Assembly (NCBI GenBank): GCA_002118135.1
Contig: BDIU01000196.1
Location: 1 to 64,000 of the forward strand
DNA from: Trebouxia sp. TZW2008
Taxonomy: Eukaryota > Chlorophyta > Trebouxiophyceae > Trebouxiales > Trebouxiaceae
Reading direction: 5' to 3'
DNA length: 64,000 bases
Shown here: positions 55,601 to 64,000 of the stretch, in pieces
Layout of the letters: the number at the start of each line of letters is the position of its first letter
Position numbering within the stretch: the first letter of the stretch is position 1
Notes under the pieces: generated by a model
Seen by the model: only the letters and a program-made list of their open reading frames with translations
The model's database searches: none
What the model was told of the DNA's origin: nothing
Translations under genes and position numbers: made by a program

Positions 55601-58087
55601 CAGGCAAAGCAAGTCATGATGCCAGAGCTCATCCCTGCCTGGCATACTTTGCCAAGCACGGGGACACAGCCCTGTTGGGCCCAGCACCTGCTTCATCTAA
55701 TCCCCCCAACCCTCCTCATGGCAAACGCAAGGCAGCACAAGCTTTGCTAGATGGGCAGGCCAGCTCAGCAATGCCACCACCAGACTCAGCAGCTGCAGCA
55801 GCGCCTGCTCAGTTGCATCACTCAGCTGCAGCAGTACCTGCAGCTTCTGAGCCAGCTGGGGCAGCAGCCCCCAGCAGGAGGCCATTAGCTGCCATGAGGC
55901 CTGGCAAGGCTTTGCAGGCAAAGCCAAGAGCAACTGCCGCAGCCACCTCATCTCAAGTCCACCCCCAACCCCAACCCCACCCCCACCCCCACCCTCCTGC
56001 CCAGCCCAAGCAGATCCCCAGTGAGGCTGCACTGTCTGAGGCTGGCATAGGCTTACAGGTGTGCAGCTCCTTGAGCACTGCCAGACTTGCCAAACAGCTT
56101 CAAGATGCAGATGCAGACGTCATTGAATATTGGCATCGGACATTATGATGCCATCATTCTGTAGCGCACATGAAATGCATGGGAGCTTGTCTGCTTTGCT
56201 TGTTGTGAGCTCAAGTGTAAGTAACAGCTGTCTTTGCTTCACCGTGGGACATTACTGCAGCCCTCATATTTTGTGACAAACACCGTTAGGGGTCTAGCCC
56301 TAGCTCAGCAACGACAATGCCCAGAATTGTCCCGCTGCATGTTCATATGGCCCCACAGCCCTAACACATGAGCACCATTGTGCCACTACTGGTCATGCTG
56401 AGTGTCCATTACAAGCAGATTGCTGACTGGTGTGATGCTGCAGGGCGCTTCCCATCAGGCCTTGCTGCCTGTGACCCTCTACAGAGGGCTGATGTGGGAT
56501 GTCAAAAAGAAGCAATGGCAGGTCTGCATCCAGGTCAATGGGCACAAGCGGATTCTGGGCCACTTTGTGAAACAGTCAGAGGCTGCCTGGGCATACGATG
56601 CAGCCCTACTGGTGACTGGCAGCACTGATACACCCAACTTTCCTGATGAGGTATGCTGCAATAGTAAGAATGCTGGCTTCCCTGCACGACATCTATGCAT
56701 GCTGTTGTGCAGCAGTTGAAGCCTATCATTGATGGTCTGAGCGGTGTGTCATGCTGTCATGCGCATGCAGGTGGTGAGGGTGGCTGCTGCCACAAAAGCT
56801 ACATGCTCAAGGGATGTGTCATTGTTGTGTCATGCTGAGGAAATGCGCTTTAGCACTGTTGATCTGAGGTGTGTTCCATGCTGTCATGCAGGAGGTGAAG
56901 GTCACTGCTGCAGCTAGAAGCATGTGTGTGACTCTAGCCATGAGCCTTGGCATGCCGGCCTCTGTGGCGCACTCCCTGGCCCTCACTGCACCCGCCCGTC
57001 AGGTAAGAGAGGTGACAGTGGTTCTGAGCTGGGCCCCGACATACAACGATTGTAAATGAGTGTAATATAAATGCATGTAGATGAATGTAGTGAGCCGGTA
57101 TGATGCTGATGGCCCAAAAGCCTCTGTTGCTAGCCCAAGCAGCATTTCAACAAAGCATGCTTGTGCTGGTATAAAGTCTGGATACATCTTATCCCAGTTG
57201 ACATACTCTGCTGAAGACTTCTTCACCCCCGCCTCTCCCCCCCTTCCTCGACCGCCGCCTGTTGCCCTCCTTGGAAGTCTGAAGACATTCAGGTGCATGT
57301 TTTGGATTGATGATGGCAGCTGGCAATCAATCCTGAGGTTTGCTGGCTGTTTGACTGCAGGGCAAGCGCAAGGCAGTGTATGCTGACGCTGGCCAGCAGC
57401 CTGCAGAAGAAGACAGGGTTGGGGGAGCAATGGCCCCTGCCAGAAAGGCGCTCAAGGAGGATGCCCACAGCAGTCCTTTTGTGAAGAGGTAAAGCTGATT
57501 CAGCTTTTTGTCACAGCTTGCACTTTCACACCAATGACATGCCTTCAGACTGGATAGTCATGACAGGCACAAGAATGACACATGTAAAATATGTAGGGCG
57601 CTGTGCAGACATGCACCTGCAGTGCTGATGTGTGTTTGCATGTCAACAGGCACGGACAAGTCATGTATTCAATACTCCACATGCTCACCCTGTGCCATGC
57701 TCAATGCATTCTGCTTTTGCATTGGTGCATCAAGTCTGCATAGCAAGCTGCCTCTGCTTACAGAGGCAATTGTTATGATGCCTGATGGCATAGACTCTTC
57801 TCCCACTTATGTTTCTGGCATATTGGTACAGGCTAACACCAGCTCGGCAAATGCAGCTTTTGTTGTGCAGGCAGAGGAAGGCTGCAGCTGATGCTTCAGC
57901 GGACGTGTCAGCAGCAACACTTGAGGACGGTGTTGTTGACATGGAGATTGATGAAGGCACAGCCTTGCCGGTGGGTGATGACACACCTGGCCAGGCGGGA
58001 GAGCAGCAGACTGCTGCTGGTGTTCAGAAGTTTGGCAAGAATGGAAAACGCCAGAAGGGGCCTGCTAGGAGAGCTCGCAAGCCATGA
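46654..58087 (+). CDS. Giant AP2-domain protein with N-terminal BRWD/PHIP-like module
   Basis: Exons from 50365 on join in perfect phase: 50365-51899, 52405-52544, 52906-53291, 53617-53709, 54162-54291, 54519-54583, 54940-55160, 55604-56058, 56444-56650, 56892-57002, 57361-57488 and 57871-58087. Earlier exons are 46820-46938, 47158-47302, about 47580-47756, 48444-48631 and 49369-49590; two junctions (47302/47580 and 49590/50365) are not in phase, so a small exon is missed at each. The start is ATG 46654 (six-base exon) or 46826. The N-terminal part (YEEAM..LQPGQRFQM...EWHQGKI...SPWNSVKVWWDAKGELGCVNPWDLELLP) resembles the BRWD/PHIP cryptic Tudor or the ARF ancillary domain. Four AP2-type DNA-binding domains follow (51240-51440, 53260-54230, 54958-55150, 56470-56645), with Ala/Pro/Gln linkers and a basic tail. 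Probably a nuclear transcription or chromatin factor. Confidence 0.68.
49216..49287 (+). repeat. Intact tandem copy of the PWD exon in the AP2 gene
   Basis: ELRLVNPWDIGLIPSEG, against ELGCVNPWDLELLPSEG in the exon starting at 49369. The CTGCAG acceptor is kept, a GT donor (AAAG|GTAGAC) follows, and no stop intervenes. It enters in the same phase as the true exon but leaves in another, so the two could not be used in series. Confidence 0.82.
51240..51440 (+). other. AP2 domain 1
   Basis: FPHGVYYDSYLRSWSAQV is followed by FLSGDFPDPMSAAKLHD and ends YGEEAQLNLP. This is the AP2 pattern of three strands and a helix: W-A-V, G-F, AA, D and LN-P at the expected spacing. Confidence 0.75.
51480..51850 (+). 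repeat. Ala/Pro/Gln tandem repeat in the AP2 protein
   Basis: Nine or so units of about 13 codons with the frame PAAA...HQG.G..P (for example NPPAAASAHLGSG, EPPAAATTHQGPG, KPPAAAITRQELA) follow AP2 domain 1. It is a low-complexity linker, probably expanded by replication slippage. Confidence 0.8.
53260..54230 (+). other. AP2 domain 2, split over three exons
   Basis: HGVTLKNGR (end of exon 52906-53291), IAVMVWSPALNQPVHLEYW (53617-53709) and AQIALHGRDKVKAERLNLP (54162-54291) together give one AP2 domain. Phases agree at both junctions. It is more diverged than domains 1, 3 and 4. Confidence 0.6.
54584..54939 (+). other. Probable GC-AG intron in the AP2 gene
   Basis: The exon ends GCCGAAAG and is followed by GCATGTG; the next exon starts after CTGCAG and completes the Arg codon to continue SQNDKGFRVSHF (AP2 domain 3). 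Without this intron the frame ends four codons later at TAA 54594-54596, which would mean two separate genes. Confidence 0.55.
54958..55160 (+). other. AP2 domain 3
   Basis: RVSHFVGVSWSQEVQQWQAR with LIGTYVEEEEAAKAYDQ and VRNFVPSTY keeps the YRGV-like start, the W-A strand, the LG-Y strand, the AA-AYD helix and the NF end. It is a canonical AP2 fold. Confidence 0.85.
55232..55312 (+). repeat. Degenerate copy of the AP2 domain 3 exon end
   Basis: GCCTACGACCTATGCGCTCT...GTGCG..CTTGT...CC.AGCACCTA...GGTGAGGCTG matches the true exon end (GCCTACGACCAATGCGCTCT... to GGTGAGGCTG) about 145 bp upstream. It includes the donor and several following bases. Confidence 0.8.
56470..56645 (+). other. AP2 domain 4
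   Basis: LYRGLMWDVKKKQWQVCIQV, ILGHFVKQSEAAWAYDAAL and PNFPDE show a canonical AP2 domain (YRG element, W strand, LG-F, AA-AYD, NFP). It lies within one exon, 56444-56650. Confidence 0.88.
56771..56875 (+). repeat. Open tandem copy of AP2-gene exon 56892
   Basis: VVRVAAATKATCSRDVSLL, against EVKVTAAARSMCVTLAMSL in the next exon. Both follow TGTCATG..ATGCAG acceptors 121 bp apart. The copy has no stop before a GT (CTGAG|GTGTGT), but it would exit in a different phase. Confidence 0.72.
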
Positions 58088-58610
58088 GCTTGACAAGCAT
58101 CTGCACCATTGAATAGACTCTGAAATTGCAGTTAAGAAACATGCCGCATCATGATGCAACGCTGTTGTAAAATGCTTCAGACCCCTCAACTTACTCTTTT
58201 TGATTGTGTGTATGCTGCTGCTGCTGCTGCTACATTGGGTCAGATAAGCAAAGCCAAACGCGCAGCAATTCTAGAGGCAGATGCAGGGGTGCCACTGTCT
58301 ATGCATGTGCATAAACATGTGCTCACAGTCCTTTTGGTCGTTGTTGGCCGTCACAACTTCTATAACTTCAGGTCTTGGAAGAAGCTGCAGCGCCCTCAGG
58401 GTGTGCAGAGCCACCCGCTGTTTCGATTGCGCTAGCTTCTTTTACTGTAGATGCTGCATTAAACAAAATTCTCATTGCCATTATGCCTGGCCGTTACAAT
58501 AACGCTCACAAGTGCATACTCTGCTGTGTTGTTTAGACGCTGTCCCTTCAGGCTTGCAAAAAGCCCCGCGATTTAGCCTCGCGCGCAAGATTGAAAGCTA
58601 GTCAGCTACG
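58088..58610. other. Intergenic between AP2 gene and coiled-coil gene
   Basis: A plus-strand TGTAA at 58166-58170, about 80 nt after the AP2 gene stop, is a good green-algal poly(A) signal candidate. The rest should be the promoter of the next gene. Confidence 0.5.
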
Positions 58611-59607
58611 ATGGCAGGTGCGCACTTTCGAAAGTGGCATATGTCTTTCACTAAAAAGAATGTTTACTCTCACACCTTGTGCTTAACGGCTTGCGCTTGC
58701 AGAGTCAGCCACAGCTGCGCCGCCAACCGGCATGCAAACAGTTCAAAAGGCGGAGCCTTCAGACAATAAGCCTGTGGACGTACAAGCACTGATGAAGTCA
58801 GATCCGCGATTCATCGCTAGGCTGATTGCCCAGCTAGATTCGCAGATGCACGGCATGCAAGACGAGAAGAAGCGCAGGCAAGAGGCAATTGCCCAGGACA
58901 GTGAGGAAATGCAGCGGATAGACAAGGAAATCGCCACACACATACAGCCAAGACTTGTTGAGTACAACTTCACCCTGTGGGACCTGACCATGCACTTCGT
59001 CATAAGGCACTGGCAGCAAGCAATTTTGTCACATTTCAATGCTGCAGCGGCATTGTGTCCTGTCAAATCTGATGATGTGCACAGCACCATCATCAGGCTA
59101 CACTGCAAGAGTAATGTTGCAATGTAACACGCTGTTTGTTCTCAACAGCTAGTTGACCACAAGCCTTGCCTGCAGGATGCATTGGCTAAAGGCCTTCAGC
59201 AGAAGGAGCAGATGCGAACTCAGCTAAAAACACAGCTGGAGAAGCAGACCCAGACATTCAGCAATGTTGAAAAGGATGCTCAGACGCTTCTGCTGAAGGC
59301 CTTGCATGCTGGACGCAAAGTCACGGTAAGTCAATGCAATGTTTGCCCACCATCACCAAGCCTACATGTCGCTCCTGTAAGGGATCAATGATGCACGATA
59401 AATTCATGAACATTATGCTTGAGACGACTCCAGAAGGCTACCATCATGGACTATGGCTGTATCTTCATTCGTCACCATGACATTTAATTTGGTGTGTTGC
59501 AGCGTGAAAATGCATCAGGACTGATGAAGGAAGTCAGAGGGTACAGTGCCTCAGAGCCAACAACAAAGCTGATAAAAGGAAATCGGAAGCCCTCAAAACC
59601 CGACTAA
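58611..59607 (+). CDS. Small coiled-coil protein, family not recognised
   Basis: Exon 1 is the seven bases ATGGCAG (58611-58617). It splices to 58703 and continues as ESATAAPPTGMQ, then PRFIARLIAQLDSQMHG and a Lys/Glu/Gln helix. Exon 2 probably ends near 58956 before GTTGAG. A third exon encodes DALAKGLQQKEQ...KTQLEKQTQTF and ends at 59324. The last exon reads ENASGLMKEVRGYS and ends KPSKPD with the stop at 59605-59607. Length is about 190 residues. The exon 2/3 boundary is uncertain: LVDHKPCLQ may or may not be included. No domain or localisation signal is recognised, and function is unknown. Confidence 0.68.
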
Positions 59608-59911
59608 GCTGTCAAGACACAGCCTTGTCTTTTGCCTTTGTCCCTACAACTGCCTGCCATTGATCCCTAATACTTGTGTACATGCTTGAAGACATTCTCT
59701 GTCTGTTTACAATACAGCAGTTTCCAGTCTTTGTCTACTCACACCTGTACATGTCCTGCTTCACTTTTGACTTTCACGAAAGTTGCCAGACCCACTATTT
59801 TTCTTGCTTGTTACATGTGCGGTGCGCTCACTTGCTCTCGAGACATTCTCAGATGTTCGACCACAACTCTGAACAGTACTTCAATGAGGCATGCAACCCT
59901 TCCTCACTATT
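59608..59911. other. Convergent 3' regions, coiled-coil gene and squalene synthase
   Basis: A minus-strand TGTAA at 59707-59711 lies about 200 nt beyond the squalene synthase stop and may be its poly(A) signal. Nothing else is seen. Confidence 0.45.
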
Positions 59912-62900
59912 TCAGCGCTTGAAAAGATACGCCACCAGCACAAGCAGCAACGCCACCAGCATGTACCTGCAGTGACAAACTATTTGTCAAAGTATTTGAG
60001 CCAAGGGCTGATGAGTACTGGCCAACTTGACGCGCAAAACCAACCAGCAAATGCTTTGAAATGCTACATTGCAAAGCCTCATAGCAAGCCCCAGCTTTTT
60101 GCAAACAAACAGGATCACGAGCCTCACACTACAAGGCATGAGAGCACGAATTGTTTGCAAACAAGCACTTCTTGCAGATTTTGACACTGGCGAGCTATAT
60201 GATTGATGAAGCGCCAAACGATGGCAAGCGACACGTATCATCATTGTCAACACAAGTAATGTGGATGCAAGAAGTCTTACCTGAGGCCCCGGCCTTGATC
60301 TTGCCTGCTCTTGATGAGCTCAGCTGAGCTCTTGCCCAATCTCTTGGCACATAGATCTTGTAGATTCTGGCTGGCGGTCATTGTCTTGACTACACATGGG
60401 TCATTGACAGCTACTGCTGAATCGCATCTGCAGCAGACAGACCTCTTGGGTATGACAGTGTCAAGACAGGTGACTGTTGCTGCTGTTGACAGTGCCTAAA
60501 AACCAGTAGCTGATGACTTGCAAGCTGCAAGCACATGGGCCGCGATGCAAAAGCAATTTAGCAGCTAGCGCACAGCAACTCATGCTTTGCTTAATCATAA
60601 GCCCTTGCATCAGCAATGGAGCAAATGGCAATGTGAAAAGCATGCCAGGGCATCAGTTGAAGGTCATACTTGCTTGCAATGTTTGTAGCAAACAGGTGGA
60701 ATATCTCACAGACTTGCTGCATGCTATTGACTTGAAGCATGAAGGTGGCAACCTGGCCTCTCCTCATCTTCACCACACCTAGCACCATCACAAATGAACT
60801 TGGGCCTCTTGTGATCTTGACATACTTGTGTGAGTGAGAGGAGCAACACATTCTCATAATCTTGACATATTGACAACAAGCTCATGCAAAGCTGCAGAGC
60901 AAAAGCAAAATGACCTGAAGAGAACCATTAGAGGCAGTGCATTGCCCTGCATCTGTAACAGGGTCATGGAACTTCGCTTGCAAGCAATTGGCTGATGACC
61001 ACAACAATGGTCAACTTGCCATGATGTCCATGGTGCAGGTATATAGTCTGCCCAGGTGCATCTGCATACCTGGCTGGTTTCATACATTGGCAAGGGAAGG
61101 CAACAGGTCTTTGCTCAGTGATTAGTACACATGGCTTACCTGTGAACACGTCAGGATTGTTGTAACAAAGAGCTAGGGTGCCAATTGCCATAACTTGGGG
61201 AATTGCACAGAACCTGAAGTTCTGGCGATCCTTGACCTTCTCCAAATACTGTAGACAGTAGGGGACGTGCCTGCAAGCTGCACACTTTGCAGTGCTCATC
61301 TGCTGCCTAGTCTTTGGCAGTGTCTAAAGATGCAGCATCGGGACCCTGATACATCTTGCTCTGATGTCAGAAAGCATACGGCCTGAAGTGCTTTTGTACT
61401 AGACCTTTTCTTTCTGTGTTGGCAACAACAAGATCTGTGCAGTGGCCCTACATGATCAGATACCAGAACCGCACCTGAAAGTTTTGCCTTTGTCATTGCA
61501 GATGACACATGTCTCACAAACGTGATCAGCACACAAATAATATGTTGAAGCACATGTCAGCACGCTGACAGCAGTGACAAGCACCACTGGCAGGTGCTAC
61601 ATCACGCACAAATGGGGAGTGCAATCAACAGTCACCTCAGGGCATCTGTGACCATGTGGTTGAGGCACTTTACTGCTTGACCTGCATTGCTGGGATCCTT
61701 GAAGTCTGCCAGGGCTGTGCCATACAGCCCCCAGATCTCTTTTGGCCAAAACATCCTGCAAGACGCATTTGGTCCTTTTCCAGTGATATCTGAGACAGCA
61801 AAACAGTGCAGAAGATACAGAACAACCCATCAAGGTTTGAGGTGCCTGTTGTCTTCAAAACATTGGAGCGCACAAGCACTAGGACTGACAACGTCACATA
61901 TTTGCTGCCTTGGGTTGATCAAGAGCAATGCATCATAGGAGACTGCGTGCAAGCACAACCAGCACAACGGCTTGATGGGAGTTGGGGTATAACTCACCGT
62001 GGCGCAGGCTCCTCTACAATGTCTTCAAGGTAGTCTCTGATAATGTTAACTTTCTGCAACAGCATGTTCTTGGCATGTCACGACAAGTACAGCTGATGTC
62101 ATGGTGACATGCAATCTGCTGAGTAACATGACTCATCAAAGCCTGGCAGAAGGCAGGAGGCAGCACTGCAGCATCTCTAATCGCTCAGAATGATGACTGG
62201 GGTTGGATGTGAACTGCCTTGGACCACTTTGTCATCATGCTTGTATGCGTACCATCCTGATAATTGTCTACTTTCACTGCATGTTGCAATCAATACTGAA
62301 AATGCAGCAAAGCTGGAACAGCAGCTTACCTGCAGAAACAGACCCATGTGATTGCTGAGGTCCTCCATATTGACAAAGTCTGGTGACTCCAGCCCACTTT
62401 GCGCAAACAACTGCAAGCCAAACTTTGCACTCATGTCCTTGCGCAATGACTCAGCATTGAAGCAAAGTTTTGCAAAAACTCCCTATCATCAAGTCACCGC
62501 AGATGTCCTGGGATGCATCAGAAGTTGATTTGCTAGCAGGCACTATGCAAGATGTCAACCTTAGTAGTGTTACTATGTGCGTTTAGGGCACAGCTGCAGG
62601 TGCAGTGGTTGCATGTCAGCTCATCAACTTGAAAGGCTTGCTCAAATGCAGCGGTGTAAGCATTCAACTGCAAGCCTGACGTGGTGCACAGAGTTTGGTG
62701 TGGATGCTCACCTGTGACAGTCCAATGCCTGTGAGACCAGCAACATAGTGACAATATTCATCGTAGTCAGCAACTGTCTCCACATCTTTCTCAATATACT
62801 TTGCCATGCCAGCACCCATTCTTCTTGTGATGTCTGCAATGACCTGCACATTTGCTGCGGCTTGAAGCAAGAAGAAGCCATACACAACATGCCTGACCTG

Positions 62901-63557
62901 ACAATGCAGTGCAAAGCTGTCAGGATTCGTCAAGTAGCTTATACCTTCTGACATTTAAGGTCAAGCTGCAAGAAAACGTCAGTGACACGTGGGTACTGAT
63001 CCATCAACTGAATATAGGATCCGTATCCACACTGCGTTCTGAAGTGCCTGCAAAGTCAAGCCCCGCACTGAGATCGGTAAACTTGCAAAGCAGCAAATGT
63101 AAGTTGCAATTGTGAGAATCCTTTGACTCACCTGTTGTATATTTTCTCATGAAAGCTAAGCAGAGTGGGCACTTTTTCAGACACAGGAATTGCCATATCA
63201 TCTTCAACAGTGTCCAGAGCACGTAGCACCAGGTAGAACACGCACACAGGATCCCGAAGTGCATGAGGCAGCTGCTGGATGACAATTGGGAAGCTGAAGA
63301 CGCACAGCTGGGTCTGATGTTCTGATCAGCGTCGCTAGATGGCAAGATCAGCGGGATCAGGCAAGAAGCCAACGGTGCCGTTGCGCAGCGGGACTAATTA
63401 GAACCACGCACCTGCGGCCGACTTGATTGAGCATGCCATAGCAAAATGCTAGGTTCGCTTCGTTCGGTAGTCGTTTGGCTTTATGCGCAGCCCAAGCCAT
63501 CTGCACCAGTGGTGCAACTTCTTCAGGCTGATTCATCACAGACCGAATGAGCCCCAT
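59912..63557 (-). CDS. SQS: Squalene synthase (farnesyl-diphosphate farnesyltransferase)
   Basis: Joins two farnesyl diphosphates to squalene, the first committed step of sterol synthesis, on the ER membrane. Ten or eleven minus-strand exons, starting 63557-63412 and 63293-63132. Motifs in order: [31 protein letters not shown] (first Asp-rich site), [56 protein letters not shown] (second Asp-rich site), [31 protein letters not shown] and VVKMRRGQ. The last exon (59966-59912) encodes a single hydrophobic segment, [17 protein letters not shown], the usual C-terminal membrane anchor, and splices in phase from the exon ending near 60280. One junction, about 60680 to 60440, is not resolved. The start ATG is at 63557. 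Confidence 0.94.
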
Positions 63558-64000
63558 TGCAGCTTAGCTGCCGATCGGGACTCGCGTGTCTGCAGCCAGA
63601 ATCGCCGCTGATCCCACGGACTATGTCGTTCAAGCAAGGCAGTCTGAAAGCGTGAGGCAAAAAGAAGAAGGAGAATTTGAGATGCCCTTGGGCACAGGTC
63701 ACAACAAGTGCACCTCATGCCTGAGCCAGTGCCGTTGGTCACACAACGTAGCCTTGGTATCTGTCTAGCTGTGTTCGCAATCACTTGCTGCCATGGCCGG
63801 GACATGCATTGCAATATCTGTATGGCCTAGACTCAGAGCGTGAGCCCAATCATTGCTGACATGCTCAGGCAGTCAACCGAATAGTGCATCTCCACTGACC
63901 AGGAAAATCGTGCACTGCAGTGACTAGACAACTCAAAGACCATGTGCGCTTTATAATTTGCGCACAACACAAACACCAAAACGGAAATTCAACAATCGTA
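63558..64000. other. Squalene synthase upstream region to window end
   Basis: It contains the promoter and leader of squalene synthase. Short frames on both strands lack support. Confidence 0.4.

Overview
The window is nuclear DNA of an intron-rich eukaryote, most likely a green alga (Chlorophyta; Trebouxiophyceae is a guess). Pointers are a plant-style PGK, a 424-residue plant-like STE24, an expansin-like protein, several AP2 domains, and many short exons ending in TGCAG acceptors. I see no virus, plasmid, CRISPR array or transposase. Most exon boundaries given here were checked by reading frame and splice phase across junctions. Junctions that stay unresolved are named.

Layout: coiled-coil/protein kinase gene (+, 502-9525); phosphoglycerate kinase (+, 11081-15851); CAAX prenyl protease STE24 (-, 16455-21481); small coiled-coil protein (+, 21894-23261); U3 snoRNP protein IMP4 (-, 23875-26388); long-form tRNase Z/ELAC2 (+, 26817-37341); putative cyclin-fold protein (-, 37899-40578); expansin-like secreted protein (-, 41819-about 44505 or 44810); tRNA-Phe(GAA) (+, 44660-44732); very long AP2-domain/chromatin-reader-like gene (+, about 46654-58087); small coiled-coil protein (+, 58611-59607); squalene synthase (-, 59912-63557). 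Two divergent pairs share short promoter regions: STE24 with the coiled-coil gene (412 bp) and IMP4 with tRNase Z (428 bp). The second pair joins rRNA and tRNA maturation.

The strongest unexplained signal is repeated tandem duplication of single exons or exon ends, with their splice sites, inside introns of unrelated genes. PGK carries five extra degenerate copies of one exon, one dead copy of another, and two extra tails. STE24 carries about seven extra copies of a membrane-helix exon, partly in a 286-bp higher-order repeat. tRNase Z, the cyclin-like gene, the kinase gene and the AP2 gene each carry one to three more. In the kinase gene the same process seems to have built coding sequence: its rod is a series of long/short exon pairs, two of them exactly 206 + 70 nt. 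Two introns appear to start with GC rather than GT.

The genes form no pathway. They cover glycolysis, prenyl-protein processing, ribosome and tRNA maturation, sterol synthesis, wall loosening and transcription control, as expected of a random nuclear segment.
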